Notes under the pieces: generated by a model
What the model saw: the letters and a program-made list of their open reading frames with translations, nothing else
What the model was told of the DNA's origin: nothing
Databases searched by the model: none
Translations under genes and position numbers: made by a program
In this document: in pieces, positions 53,073-62,557 of the stretch
Numbering within the stretch: position 1 is the first letter of the stretch
Layout: each line of letters starts with the position of its first letter
Assembly (NCBI RefSeq): GCF_011806405.1
Contig: NZ_JAATOW010000004.1
Span: forward strand, 124,001 to 188,000
Length of the DNA stretch: 64,000 bases
DNA from: Pseudooceanicola sp. HF7
GTDB lineage: Bacteria > Pseudomonadota > Alphaproteobacteria > Rhodobacterales > Rhodobacteraceae
Direction: 5' to 3'

Positions 53073-53702
53073 ATGGTCGCTGGGCTTTTCATCTCATTCG
53101 AAGGGATCGACGGATCCGGCAAGTCGACCCAGGCCCGCCGCCTGGCCGAAGCCCTGCGCGCGGCCGGCCGGGACGTGGTCCTGACCAGGGAACCCGGCGG
53201 CTCGCCCGGCGCAGAGGAGATCCGCGCGCTGGTGCTGAACGGCGACCCGGATCGCTGGTCAGCCGAAACGGAGATCCTGCTGTTCACCGCCGCCCGGCGG
53301 GACCACCTGGAACGCACGATCGCGCCGGCGCTGGAGCGCGGGGCCGTGGTGATCTGCGACCGTTTTGCCGACAGCACGCGGATGTACCAGGGCCTGTCGC
53401 GCGGCGACCTGAGGGAGACCGTCGACAAGCTTCATGCGCTGATGATCGGGCGGGAGCCGGACATCACCATGCTGATCGACATGGACCCGGCCGAGGGTCT
53501 GTCCCGCGCGCTTGGCAGACAGGGCGCGGACACCCGCTTTGAAGGCTTCGGCCAGGACCTACAGGACCGAATGCGCGCGGGCTTCCTGGAGCTGGCCGCG
53601 ACTGAACCACGGTTCCGCGTGGTTGCCGGCGCCGGCTCTGAAGACGAGGTTTTCGCGCGGCTCACCAAGGCCCTGCCAGAACTTGCCGAGGCCCTGGCAT
53701 GA
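53073..53702 (+). CDS. tmk: Thymidylate kinase
   Basis: 209 residues. P-loop FEGIDGSGKST near residue 8, the DR motif in VVICDRFADST, and a LID region with RALGRQGADTRFE. The enzyme makes dTDP from dTMP. It starts 11 bases after the carboxypeptidase gene, and its stop overlaps the holB start by four bases, the usual tmk-holB coupling. Confidence 0.97.
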   Translation: MVAGLFISFEGIDGSGKSTQARRLAEALRAAGRDVVLTREPGGSPGAEEIRALVLNGDPDRWSAETEILLFTAARRDHLERTIAPALERGAVVICDRFADSTRMYQGLSRGDLRETVDKLHALMIGREPDITMLIDMDPAEGLSRALGRQGADTRFEGFGQDLQDRMRAGFLELAATEPRFRVVAGAGSEDEVFARLTKALPELAEALA

Positions 53703-54847
53703 GCGAAGAGGATCTGCCGGAACCCGACCGCGTCGAAGGCGCCCCCCACCCCCGCGATACCCTGCGGCTGATCGGTCAGTCGCAGGCGGAAACGGAATTC
53801 CTGGATGCCTTCAACACCGGGCGCCTTCACCATGGCTGGATGATCACGGGGCCGCGCGGCTCCGGCAAGGCGACCCTGGCCTGGTCCATCGCGCGCTTCC
53901 TGCTGGCAACCCCGGATCCCGCCGCTGAGGCAGATGGCCTGTTCGGCGGCGCCGGGCTGGCCCCGGAGCTGGCAGAGACACTGGCGGTTTCCGCCGACCA
54001 CCCGGTCGCGCGCCGCATGGTGGCGGGCTCTGAACAGGGGCTTTTCGTCCTGCGGCGCGGGCACAACGAGAAGACCGGGCGCATCAAGGACCAGATCACG
54101 GTGGACGAGGCCCGGCGCCTGAAGAACTTCTTCTCGCTGTCGCAGGCCGATGGTGGACGCCGGGTGGTGATCGTGGATGCCGCCGATGAGCTGAACGTCT
54201 CTGCCGCGAATGCGCTGCTGAAACTGCTGGAAGAGCCGCCCGCACGGACCACCCTGCTGCTGGTCACGCACCAACCCTCTGCCCTGTTGCCCACGATCCG
54301 CTCGCGCTGCCGGATGCTGCGGCTGCACCCCTTGTCACCTGCGGACATGACAGAGGCCATGGACCAGGCCGGCATGACCGTTGAGCAACCAGAGCGCCTG
54401 GCCGCTCTTGCCGAAGGCTCTGTCGGGGCGGCCGTGCGGCTGACGAACCTGGACGGGCTGGCCCTTTACGCGCAATGGATCGCCATGCTGCGCGACATGC
54501 CACGGTTCGACCGGGCCCGTGCCCAGGCCCTGGCCGAAGCCGCCGCCGCACGCGGCGCGGAGGAACGGCGCGCCCTGATGGTCGTCCTGCTGGACCAGGC
54601 GCTGTCCCGCCTTGCCATCGCGGGGGCGACCGGCCAGATGCCCAGCCCCGAAGCCGCCCCCGGTGAGGCAGAGGCCTTTGCCCGGCTTGCCCCAACTCCC
54701 GCCGCAGCGCGGATCTGGGCGGCAGAAGCCCAGGAGATCGGCGCGCGTCTGCGTCACGGTCTGGCGGTCAACCTTGACCCTGCCGCACTCATCCTAGATA
54801 CGGTTTTCAAGCTTTCCAAAGCCGCCGCAGAGGCTCAGGCCCGCTGA
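53699..54847 (+). CDS. holB: DNA polymerase III delta-prime subunit
   Basis: 382 residues of the clamp-loader AAA+ family. The Walker A region reads GPRGSGKATL with alanine in place of the usual serine/threonine after lysine, as tolerated in the catalytically inactive delta-prime. The sensor-1/SRC segment is TIRSRCRMLRL, and NALLKLLEEPPARTTLLLVTHQP follows the family. The N-terminal 25 residues are an extension seen in alphaproteobacterial HolB. It is part of the replisome clamp loader. Confidence 0.96.
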   Translation: MSEEDLPEPDRVEGAPHPRDTLRLIGQSQAETEFLDAFNTGRLHHGWMITGPRGSGKATLAWSIARFLLATPDPAAEADGLFGGAGLAPELAETLAVSADHPVARRMVAGSEQGLFVLRRGHNEKTGRIKDQITVDEARRLKNFFSLSQADGGRRVVIVDAADELNVSAANALLKLLEEPPARTTLLLVTHQPSALLPTIRSRCRMLRLHPLSPADMTEAMDQAGMTVEQPERLAALAEGSVGAAVRLTNLDGLALYAQWIAMLRDMPRFDRARAQALAEAAAARGAEERRALMVVLLDQALSRLAIAGATGQMPSPEAAPGEAEAFARLAPTPAAARIWAAEAQEIGARLRHGLAVNLDPAALILDTVFKLSKAAAEAQAR

Positions 54848-54892
54848 CTTCCTTCCGGCATTTCGCGGAAGGCGGGACGACCAGACAGGAAA

Positions 54893-55708
54893 ATGATGAC
54901 CGATATTGCCCAGATCACCGACAGCCATTGCCATCTCGACTTTCCGGATTTCGAAGGCGAACTGGACCAGGTGATTGCCCGCGCAGCAGAGGCCGGCGTC
55001 ACCCGGATGGTGACGATCTGCACGAAGCTGGTCAACGAACCCTCTGTCCGCGTCATCGCAGAGGCCCATGACCCGGTCTTCTATGCTGCGGCGACCCACC
55101 CGATGTCCGTCGGCAAGGAGCCGATGGCGCGTTTCGACCAGCTGGTCGAGATCGCGAAACACCCCAAGATGGTGGGGATCGGAGAGACCGGCCTTGATTA
55201 CCACTACACGGCCGAAAGCGCCGAAGAGCAGCAGGAAAGCCTGCGTATCCATTGCGCCGCCGCACATGCTACCGGCCTGCCGCTGATCATCCATTCCCGC
55301 GACGCCGATGACGACATGGCCCGCATCCTGAGCGAGGAACATGCGAACGGCGCCTTTGACTGCGTGATGCACTGCTTCTCTTCGACAGAGGCGCTGGCGA
55401 AGGCCGCGCTGGACCTGGGTTTCTATCTGTCGATGTCCGGCATCGCCACCTTCCCCAAAAGCCAGGAGCTGCGCGACATCTTCGCCGCGGCCCCGCTGGA
55501 TCGGATTCTTGTGGAAACGGACAGCCCCTACCTGGCTCCGCCACCCCATCGCGGCAAGCGCAACGAACCCGCCTTCAGCGCCCTGACTGCAAAGGTCGGC
55601 GCAGAGATCTTCGGGCTGGACTACCCTGCCTTCGCAGCACGCACCCAGGCCAATTTCGAGCGCCTCTTCGCCAAGGCCGCGGCCTGGCAGAAAGAGGGCG
55701 TTGCCTGA
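54893..55708 (+). CDS. TatD family metal-dependent hydrolase
   Basis: 271 residues, TIM-barrel amidohydrolase superfamily. Metal ligands lie in DSHCHLDF, GETGLDYHY (glutamate), IIHSRDADDD (histidine) and VETDSPYLAPP (aspartate), the TatD set. TatD proteins are DNases or RNases involved in DNA repair and quality control. A start at 54893 or 54896 is possible. Its stop overlaps the next gene's ATG (TGATG). Confidence 0.94.
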   Translation: MMTDIAQITDSHCHLDFPDFEGELDQVIARAAEAGVTRMVTICTKLVNEPSVRVIAEAHDPVFYAAATHPMSVGKEPMARFDQLVEIAKHPKMVGIGETGLDYHYTAESAEEQQESLRIHCAAAHATGLPLIIHSRDADDDMARILSEEHANGAFDCVMHCFSSTEALAKAALDLGFYLSMSGIATFPKSQELRDIFAAAPLDRILVETDSPYLAPPPHRGKRNEPAFSALTAKVGAEIFGLDYPAFAARTQANFERLFAKAAAWQKEGVA

Positions 55709-56505
55709 TGGCCCAACTGCGTTTCACGATCCTTGGCTGCGGCTCTTCCGGCGGCGTGCCCCGGCTTGGCGGCCATTGGGGCGATTGCGACCCCGCCAAC
55801 CCCCGGAACATCCGCCGCCGCTGCTCCATGCTGGTGGAACAGGAAGGCGCCGAGGGCACGACTCGTGTGCTCATCGACACCTCACCCGACATGCGTGCGC
55901 AGCTTCTGGATGCCGGGATCGGTGAGCTGGACGGGGTGGCCTTTACCCATGCCCATGCCGATCACGTGCATGGCATAGACGACCTGCGCCAGATCGTCTT
56001 CAACACCCACAAGCGGCTGCCCGTCTGGGCCGATGGCGACACGCAGGAAAGCCTGTATTCCCGCTTCGGCTATGCCTTCGTGCAGCCAGAGGGCTCTCCC
56101 TATCCCCCGATCCTAGAGATGCATACGATCGAGGGGGCGTTCACCATCAAGGGCGCCGGCGGCCCGATCACGCTGCTGCCCTTCCGGGTCAACCATGGCT
56201 CCATCGACGCGCTCGGCTTCCGGATCCGCGACCTGGCCTATCTGCCCGATGTCGCCAAGATGAGCGACGAGGCCTGGGAAGCCTGTGCAGGTCTTGATTG
56301 CTGGGTGCTTGATGCCCTGCGCCGCAAGCCGCATCCCACCCACAGCCACCTTGAGCAATCGCTGGACTGGATCGCCCGCGCCGCGCCGGAGCGCGCCGTC
56401 CTTACCAACATGCACATCGACCTAGATTACCAGGCGATGGCCGATGAAACGCCAGAACATATCATTCCTGCCTATGACGGACTTCAGATCACATATGAGA
56501 TCTGA
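55708..56505 (+). CDS. MBL-fold metal-dependent hydrolase (PhnP-like)
   Basis: 265 residues of the metallo-beta-lactamase fold. The N-terminal LGCGSSGGVPRLGGHWGDCDPANPRNIRRRCS stretch is diagnostic for the PhnP/RNase BN-like group, followed by the metal motif THAHADHVHGID. PhnP cleaves cyclic phosphates, and this group also includes tRNase Z relatives. It is translationally coupled to tatD, a conserved pairing in Rhodobacteraceae. Confidence 0.92.
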   Translation: MAQLRFTILGCGSSGGVPRLGGHWGDCDPANPRNIRRRCSMLVEQEGAEGTTRVLIDTSPDMRAQLLDAGIGELDGVAFTHAHADHVHGIDDLRQIVFNTHKRLPVWADGDTQESLYSRFGYAFVQPEGSPYPPILEMHTIEGAFTIKGAGGPITLLPFRVNHGSIDALGFRIRDLAYLPDVAKMSDEAWEACAGLDCWVLDALRRKPHPTHSHLEQSLDWIARAAPERAVLTNMHIDLDYQAMADETPEHIIPAYDGLQITYEI

Positions 56506-56523
56506 CCGCCCGATCAGTGCCGC

Positions 56524-57456
56524 ATGAGCGCCTTGCTGACCATCGTCCTGCCGGTCTTCATGGTGATCGGCGCGGGCTACCTGGCGACGCGGGTGCAGAT
56601 CGTGAACCAATCGGTGATCGACGGGCTGATGCGCTTCACCCAGGGCGTCGCCTTCCCCATTCTGCTCTTCCGCGCCATCACCCAGTTCGACGTCGGCGCC
56701 GCCTTCCACCTGCCGCTTCTGCTCAGTTTCTATGCCGCGGCGATCACCTGTTTCTTCATCGGCCTCTTCGGCGCACGTGCGCTTGGGCGGGATGCCCAGG
56801 ACAGCGTGGTGATCGGCTTCTGCTGCCTGTTCTCCAACTCCATGATGCTGGGGGTGCCGATCACGGAACGGGCCTTCGGAACCGGTGCGCTGGATGCGAA
56901 CTTCGCCATCATCGCGATCCATGCGCCGCTGGGCTACACGATCGGCATCGTCGCGATGGAGATCGTGCGCGCCGGCGGCAGCGGGCTGGACGCCTGGAGC
57001 CTTGCGCGCCGCATCGTCACCCAGATTTCCCGCAATCCGCTGGTCATCGGCCTGGCCTGCGGCTTCGCGGTCAACTTAAGCGGCCTGCCGGTGCCGGTGT
57101 CGCTGGGCGATGCCATGGACATGGTTGCCCGCGCGGCCCTGCCCTGCGCCCTCTTCGCCGTGGGCGGTGTGCTTGTCCAATACAAGCTCGAGGGCGACTG
57201 GCGCCTGATCGGCATGATCTGCGTGGTGACCCTGGCCATCCACCCTGGCCTGACCTGGATCTTCGGCACGATGGGCAACCTGAGCGTCGGCGACTTCCGG
57301 TCCGCCGTCCTGACGGCCGCCTGCGCCCCCGGGGTGAATACCTATGTCTTCGCCAATCTCTATAACCGCGGAAAACGCTCTGCCGCCTCGGCGCTGTTGA
57401 TCTCGACCGCTGTCTGCCTGTTCACAATGTGGTTCTGGCTGACCCTGCTGCCCTGA
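56524..57456 (+). CDS. AEC family transporter (auxin efflux carrier-like)
   Basis: 310 residues with about ten hydrophobic helices in two five-helix repeats (LTIVLPVFMVIGAGYLATR at the start, then MLGVPITERAFG, and FRSAVLTAACAPGVNTYVFANLYNRG in the second repeat). The family moves anionic amino acids, malate or other carboxylates. It starts 18 bases after the PhnP-like gene. The substrate is not determined by sequence. Confidence 0.9.
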   Translation: MSALLTIVLPVFMVIGAGYLATRVQIVNQSVIDGLMRFTQGVAFPILLFRAITQFDVGAAFHLPLLLSFYAAAITCFFIGLFGARALGRDAQDSVVIGFCCLFSNSMMLGVPITERAFGTGALDANFAIIAIHAPLGYTIGIVAMEIVRAGGSGLDAWSLARRIVTQISRNPLVIGLACGFAVNLSGLPVPVSLGDAMDMVARAALPCALFAVGGVLVQYKLEGDWRLIGMICVVTLAIHPGLTWIFGTMGNLSVGDFRSAVLTAACAPGVNTYVFANLYNRGKRSAASALLISTAVCLFTMWFWLTLLP

Positions 57457-57543
57457 CCGAAGTTCTTGCGCCAGGCCTCTGAAACCCTTACCCATTCCCG
57501 GGTGGTAGTGAGGGAGCAACGCCAGGGAGCGCAGAACCGGCCC

Positions 57544-58317
57544 ATGGACATCACGATCTCTTACCAGCGCGGCGAAACCGATCCGGGCAATGGCCCGGTG
57601 CGGATCGGCTGGCTGCTTTCCGAAGCCTCTTCCCCGATCGTCTACGACCCGCCCCGACGGGTCAATTCCCGCGACGCCCGGCGCAGCCATGCCAAGTCCG
57701 CATCGCGCTGCCCGGCGATCCTGAACCTTGAAAGCCGCTACTTCGAGGTCCCCTGCCCCTTCGATCTGAATATCGGCTTCACCCGGGACGACAAGGGCCG
57801 CCCGGTCCTGCGCAACCTGGCCGGTGACAGCAGCACGGTGCGCGCAGGAAAGCTGAGCCAGCTGCTCTCGCTCGTCAGCGAAAAGGAATGGCGCTACCCG
57901 GACCGCCCGGTGCTGCAGCTCAAGCTGCCCTATCTCTTTCTCTGCGATGAACCGGTCTACCTGACCCAGCTTGATGCCTACCTGCATTATCGCCCCGTGC
58001 CGCTGCCCGGCACGATCTTCGGCGGCCGCTTCCCGATCCATATCTGGCCGCGTCCGCTGATGTGGGCCTTTGAATGGCATGACACCAGCAAACCGATCAT
58101 CCTGAAGCGCGGTGAGCCGCTGTTCTATTGCCAGTTCGAGGCCGATGGCCCGGACCGGTCCGCCCAGCTGATCGAAGCCGAGATGACGCCGGAGCTTGAG
58201 GCCTACCTTGATCACATCACCGGGGCGGTCAATTACGTGAACCAGACCTTCGCTCTTTTCGAAGCGGCAGAACGGGTGCGCCCGCAGCAGCTTCTGACCC
58301 CTCGAAAGGAGAGGTAA
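57544..58317 (+). CDS. Protein of unknown function coupled to a sulfotransferase fusion
   Basis: 257 residues, soluble, without signal peptide. It contains distinctive stretches (NLESRYFEVPCPFDLNIGF, YPDRPVLQLKLPYLFLCDEPVYLTQL and FPIHIWPRPLMWAFEWHD, then KRGEPLFYCQFE) that form a beta-rich, aromatic-rich protein. I do not recognise the family. The ATG at 57544 is preferred over the frame start at 57466 because that leader overlaps no conserved pattern. Its stop overlaps the next ATG (TAATG), so its product probably works with the glycosyltransferase-like/sulfotransferase fusion. Confidence 0.75.
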   Translation: MDITISYQRGETDPGNGPVRIGWLLSEASSPIVYDPPRRVNSRDARRSHAKSASRCPAILNLESRYFEVPCPFDLNIGFTRDDKGRPVLRNLAGDSSTVRAGKLSQLLSLVSEKEWRYPDRPVLQLKLPYLFLCDEPVYLTQLDAYLHYRPVPLPGTIFGGRFPIHIWPRPLMWAFEWHDTSKPIILKRGEPLFYCQFEADGPDRSAQLIEAEMTPELEAYLDHITGAVNYVNQTFALFEAAERVRPQQLLTPRKER

Positions 58318-60290
58318 TGGCGGCCCCCCTGACCGGGGACAGGAACGGCGCCCCCACGCCGGAGGCACGCCGGGCCAAGGATATCGCGGCTGCCAGCAGG
58401 GCCTTCGACAATGGCCAGATCAGCCAGAGCCACGCCCTGATCGCCCCCTGGCTCAATCAGCCCGGGGCAACTGCCGACGAACAGAAGACGTTGGGGTTCC
58501 TGCAGCTTGGCTGCGCGCTTTACCGGCAGGGAGACCTGGAGGCCGCGCGCAAGCTCAACAAGGAGCTGCCGCTGGGACTCTGGCCGACCATGCGGTACCG
58601 GCTGTCCCTGCGGCTGCGCGACCCGGCCACCGCCAAGCGTCTGCGCCGACACCCCGGGATCAGCGCCCGCACCCTTGCCGATTTCCGAACCAGCGCCGGG
58701 CTCCATGCGCTTTGGGCCGGAAGGTACGGCATCGGCTTCAAGCTGTTCACGGCGCGCCACGCGGCGATCAATTTCCCCAGGGTCCTGCCAGACGGCGTGA
58801 CCTACGCCCCACTGCCTGATGATCCCACTCAGGATCTGGACGTGATCCTGCTGGAGCAGGGGCTGGGAGAGGTGCTGTTTCACCTGGCCCATATCCGGGC
58901 CGAGGGCGCCCATGCGCGCAGCCATTTCATCGGGCAGCCCAGATACGGGCACCTTGTGCGGCGCTACCTGCCCGATGCCAGTTTCGCCCCCTTCGACTCG
59001 CCCGGACGAAGCGGGCCGGCCCACCTGGCCGGGGATTTCGTGGCGCGCCACTGGCGGCGCACGGGAAAGGTCGCACCGCCCCAGATGCTGGATCAGCCCA
59101 CGCGGCATGCCTTCGACCAGCCCGTCTTCGGCCTGTGCTGGCGTGGCGGATCTGGGCAGAATCGGCGCGAGGAACGCCATGTTCCGCTGGCTTTCCTTCT
59201 GGACATGCTGCCCCTTGGCGCGCGGTTCCTGGCCCTGCAACACGACATGACTACGGAAGAGCGCAAGCTGCTGCTGGCCGATCCGCGCTGCGCCATCCCG
59301 CTGGCCGATATCACCCGCAACCCGGTCGCCACGGTCGACATGATCCGCCCGCTGGCCGGCGTGATCTCTGTCGACAGTGCCAATTGGCACATGGCCGGCT
59401 TCTGCGGCGTGCCGCTGCTGGCGGTGATGAACCGGACCGCCCATTGGTTCTGGGGCCGCGACGCGGATGCGGCTTCGGTCTTTCCCTCCGCCACGACCAT
59501 TCAGAAAGAGCACCTGGATGCCGAGGCGATCGCGCCCTGGATCGAGCAGACCGCCCGGGCCTGGGCCGCGCGCCCTGTTGCCCCCCTGCCCGCCCGGCAC
59601 AGCCAGCCACCCCGGCTTCGGGCAGAGCGCAGGCCGGTGTTCATCTGCGGCCTTCCGCGCTCTGGCACCTCCGTGACGACCCGCATCCTTGCGGCCCATG
59701 GCCTCTGGCTGGGTGAGACCATACCGGCCACGTCCGAGAACCCCACCGGCTTCCAGGAAAACCGCCGCCTGCGAGAGACGCTGCTGAAACCCACGCTGAC
59801 CGCCCTGGGGGCGGATCCGCGCGGAGTCGCCCCCCTGCCCAGGACCGACAGCCTGCCGCCCTTTCCGGATCTTGCCCGCCGGATGCGCGGCATCATCCGC
59901 GCGGAAGGCTATGACGGGAAAAGCCCCTGGGGCTACAAGGACCCCAAGCTTGCCCTGCTCTGGCCGCTCTTTGCCCGCGCCTTTCCTCAGGCCACATGGG
60001 TTATCGTGAAACGCGACCGCGAGACGGTCCTGCGCTCCATCGCCCGCGCCAGTTTCATGCGCGTCCATTCCAGCTCTACCGAGTTCTGGATCCCCTTCTG
60101 CAACGCCTATGACAGCCGACTGCGCGCGCTGGAACGCAGCGGCGTGACCGTCCTGACCGTGGATGGCGATGCCGTGACGGGGGGCGACCATTCAAGCCTG
60201 GCCCCGGTCTGTGCCACGCTTGGGCTGTCCTTCGATCCGGAGCGTGCCGCGAAGGCCGCAGCCCTGCCAAACCCATCCGAGGGCGGATAG
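58317..60290 (+). CDS. Fusion of TPR/glycosyltransferase-like domain with sulfotransferase
   Basis: 657 residues. Residues about 20-150 look like tetratricopeptide-type helices; 170-412 follow the pattern of GT-B-type glycosyltransferase domains that accompany TPR proteins (FGLCWRGG at 271, FLALQHD at 304, GVISVDSANWHMAGFCGVPLL at 348, HWFWGRD at 376). From 438 a sulfotransferase begins: PAPS 5'-phosphosulfate loop GLPRSGTS at 445-452, and a 3'-phosphate binding segment in VIVKRDRETVLRSIARASF. Such a protein could glycosylate and sulfate a surface polysaccharide. Coupled by TAATG to the unknown gene upstream. Confidence 0.82.
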   Translation: MAAPLTGDRNGAPTPEARRAKDIAAASRAFDNGQISQSHALIAPWLNQPGATADEQKTLGFLQLGCALYRQGDLEAARKLNKELPLGLWPTMRYRLSLRLRDPATAKRLRRHPGISARTLADFRTSAGLHALWAGRYGIGFKLFTARHAAINFPRVLPDGVTYAPLPDDPTQDLDVILLEQGLGEVLFHLAHIRAEGAHARSHFIGQPRYGHLVRRYLPDASFAPFDSPGRSGPAHLAGDFVARHWRRTGKVAPPQMLDQPTRHAFDQPVFGLCWRGGSGQNRREERHVPLAFLLDMLPLGARFLALQHDMTTEERKLLLADPRCAIPLADITRNPVATVDMIRPLAGVISVDSANWHMAGFCGVPLLAVMNRTAHWFWGRDADAASVFPSATTIQKEHLDAEAIAPWIEQTARAWAARPVAPLPARHSQPPRLRAERRPVFICGLPRSGTSVTTRILAAHGLWLGETIPATSENPTGFQENRRLRETLLKPTLTALGADPRGVAPLPRTDSLPPFPDLARRMRGIIRAEGYDGKSPWGYKDPKLALLWPLFARAFPQATWVIVKRDRETVLRSIARASFMRVHSSSTEFWIPFCNAYDSRLRALERSGVTVLTVDGDAVTGGDHSSLAPVCATLGLSFDPERAAKAAALPNPSEGG

Positions 60291-60347
60291 CCTTTTGCAA
60301 ATGATGGGCTTAGGAAGGGCAAATCACATCAACAGCGGAGCTGCGCA

Positions 60348-60788
60348 ATGTCAGGACTGATCCAGATCATCAACGGTCCGAACCTCAACCTTCTGGGTCG
60401 CCGCCAGCCGGAGATTTACGGCTACGAGACCCTTGATGATGTCGAGGCGGATTGCGCCGCGCTGGCCGCCGACCTTGACCTGGAATGCGCCTTCTACCAG
60501 TCGAACTACGAAGGGGCGCTGATCGACTGCATCCACCAGGCCCGCGAAAAGGCCGATGGGATCATCATCAATCCGGCGGCCTATACGCATACCTCTGTCG
60601 CGATCCTGGATGCGCTCAACGCCTTCGAAGGCCCGGTGATCGAGGTCCATATCTCAAACGTGCACAAGCGCGAAAGCTTCCGCCACCATTCCTATGTCTC
60701 GCTGCGCGCCGATGGGGTGATCGCCGGCTGCGGCACGGAAGGCTACCAATACGCGCTGCGGCGGATGGCGACGCTGATCAAGGCCTAG
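60348..60788 (+). CDS. aroQ: 3-dehydroquinate dehydratase, type II
   Basis: 146 residues, the typical length. Type II signature: [18 protein letters not shown] at the N-terminus with the catalytic tyrosine region, [30 protein letters not shown] and [18 protein letters not shown] with the catalytic histidine. It catalyses the third step of the shikimate pathway. Convergent with the RpiR gene, the two stops overlapping by four bases. Confidence 0.96.
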   Translation: MSGLIQIINGPNLNLLGRRQPEIYGYETLDDVEADCAALAADLDLECAFYQSNYEGALIDCIHQAREKADGIIINPAAYTHTSVAILDALNAFEGPVIEVHISNVHKRESFRHHSYVSLRADGVIAGCGTEGYQYALRRMATLIKA

Positions 60789-61657
60789 GTGAAGTTCCTG
60801 AAGACTCGGGTGGTGGTGAACATCGACTCGAGCTCTTCAAGCCGGTCGCGGCTTTCATCCCAACGCCGGGCCTGTACGTCCGCGATCAGCGCCTCGACAA
60901 CGGCCATGATGGCGATGGTGCTGTCCCAGTTCGACGGTGCCTCCACCTGAAGGCGGAAGACATGCTGCGCCACTTCCGCGATCGGTGAGCCCCACTGGTC
61001 GGTGAACAGCACGATGGCCGCGCCGCGCGCATGGGCGAGTTCCGCGAGCTTCTGCAGATCCTTCTCATACCGGCGGATGTCGAAGACGACCAGGACGGCG
61101 GCCTCATCCATGTCCAGAAGGTAGTGGGGCCAGACGTTCGGCGTCTGGCTCAGCAGGGTCACGTTGGACCGGATGATCTGCATGTGATTGTGAAAACTGG
61201 AGGCATTGGCCCGGGTGATCCGACCGCCCACGAAGTAGGCCGGGCGCGCGCTGTCCGCCAGCAAGCTGGCCACTGCATCGAAGACCGCTGGATCCAGCCG
61301 CTCAAGAGAGGCGTTGATATTGGCCACCACGGCCTCTGCGAATCGATGCATGAGATGGCGTTCACCGCTTTCGGCACGGGCGTCGCGCTTGAGCGCGGGA
61401 GCCTTGATCCGCTCTGCTACCTCTTCACGCAGGGCGGTCTGCATCTCGGGGAAGCCCTCGTAGCCCAGCTTGCGCGCCATGCGGATCACCGTGGGGGTCG
61501 AGACCTCGGCAAGCTCTGCAAGCTTGGTCACGGATTGCATCCCGGCCATCGGGTAGTCCCGCAGGATCATCTCGCCCACGCGCTTTTCAGACGCTGTCAG
61601 GCGTGCATTGGCGGCGTGGATCGCTGCCTTGACCTCCTGGCGGGTCTCCTCCGTCAC
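60785..61657 (-). CDS. MurR/RpiR family transcriptional regulator
   Basis: 290 residues. An N-terminal helix-turn-helix ([64 protein letters not shown]) precedes a SIS domain ([64 protein letters not shown]) that should bind a phosphosugar or acid. The start is GTG 61655-61657 with AAGGAGG eight bases upstream. It is divergent from the N-formylglutamate amidohydrolase/TRAP operon and likely regulates it. Confidence 0.93.
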   Translation of the reverse strand: MTEETRQEVKAAIHAANARLTASEKRVGEMILRDYPMAGMQSVTKLAELAEVSTPTVIRMARKLGYEGFPEMQTALREEVAERIKAPALKRDARAESGERHLMHRFAEAVVANINASLERLDPAVFDAVASLLADSARPAYFVGGRITRANASSFHNHMQIIRSNVTLLSQTPNVWPHYLLDMDEAAVLVVFDIRRYEKDLQKLAELAHARGAAIVLFTDQWGSPIAEVAQHVFRLQVEAPSNWDSTIAIMAVVEALIADVQARRWDESRDRLEELESMFTTTRVFRNFT

Positions 61658-61683
61658 AGGCTGCGCCTCCTTAGTGATCTGAT

Positions 61684-61732
61684 ATGTAACAGTCTCTACA
61701 AATTATTCAGGGGCTGTAGCCATGTCTACAAA
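61684..61732. promoter_or_regulatory. Candidate RpiR operator: 30-base-spaced direct repeats
   Basis: The 8-base word TCTACAAA occurs at 61695-61702 and again at 61725-61732, start to start 30 bases, about three helix turns. A CTACA/TGTAG inverted pair lies between them. The position in the divergent gap between the RpiR gene and the amidohydrolase operon suits a regulator binding site. Confidence 0.4.
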
Positions 61733-61774
61733 ATTGCGTTGACAGCACGGGCTGAGGCGTCTTCTCCTGCGCGC

Positions 61775-62557
61775 ATGCTGCAGACCGCGCCACAAATCCT
61801 GTCGAATGAGGAAATGCCCGCCGCCGAGGTCCTTACCCCCCTCGGTACCGGGCCGGTCGTGCTGGCCTGCGAACACGCAAGCCCGGCCATTCCCAAGTCC
61901 CTGTCCAACCTCGGTCTGCGCGATGCGGACCGGCTGAGCCATGCGGCCTGGGATCCCGGCGCGCTGGCACTGGCCAAGGCCATGTCGGAGCAGCTTCACG
62001 CACCGCTCGTGGCGTCGCGCGTCTCTCGCCTGGTGTATGATTGCAACCGCCCGCCCGAAGCAGACAGCGCCATGCCCCGCCTCAGCGAGGTGGTCGAGGT
62101 TCCCGGCAACCGGGACCTGACCCAGGAACAGCGCGACGCCCGCACGCGCGAGGTCTACGAGCCCTTCCGGACCACCCTTGCCACGGTCATGGACCGGCAC
62201 GGCGGCGCGCTGGTCACCATTCACAGTTTCACACCGCTCTGGCACGGAAAGCCCCGCGCGACGGAAATCGGCCTGCTGCACGACAGCGACAGCCGGCTGG
62301 CCGACAGCATGATCGCGAACTGGTCCGGCGCCCTCAAGGCAGAGCTTAACGCGCCCTACTCCGCCAGCGATGGCGTGACCCATACGCTGGCCCTGCATGC
62401 CCTGCCGCGGCAAAGGCTGAACGTGATGATCGAGGTCCGCAATGACCTGATCGAAACGGAGGCCCAGGTTGCCGAGGTGGCAGAGCAGCTGTGTTGCGTG
62501 CTCAGCCGGGCCATGGGCCAGATGGCCACGCAGCGCCACGCGGAGGGCAGTGCATGA
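61775..62557 (+). CDS. N-formylglutamate amidohydrolase family protein
   Basis: 260 residues. Family marks: VVLACEHASPAIPKSLSNLGL, HAAWDPGALALAKAMS, SRLVYDCNRPP, ATVMDRHGGALVTIHSFTPLWHG and MIEVRNDLIETEAQV. These enzymes hydrolyse N-formyl-L-glutamate, or related N-acyl amino acids, to the free amino acid. The ATG at 61775 is used; an ATG at 61815 is an alternative. Its stop overlaps the TRAP small permease ATG, so a TRAP system probably imports the substrate or its precursor. Confidence 0.9.
   Translation: MLQTAPQILSNEEMPAAEVLTPLGTGPVVLACEHASPAIPKSLSNLGLRDADRLSHAAWDPGALALAKAMSEQLHAPLVASRVSRLVYDCNRPPEADSAMPRLSEVVEVPGNRDLTQEQRDARTREVYEPFRTTLATVMDRHGGALVTIHSFTPLWHGKPRATEIGLLHDSDSRLADSMIANWSGALKAELNAPYSASDGVTHTLALHALPRQRLNVMIEVRNDLIETEAQVAEVAEQLCCVLSRAMGQMATQRHAEGSA

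Noticed and set aside
58233-60191. 652-codon minus-strand open frame
   Set aside because: Shadow of the glycosyltransferase-like/sulfotransferase fusion; no coherent motifs and no ribosome site.
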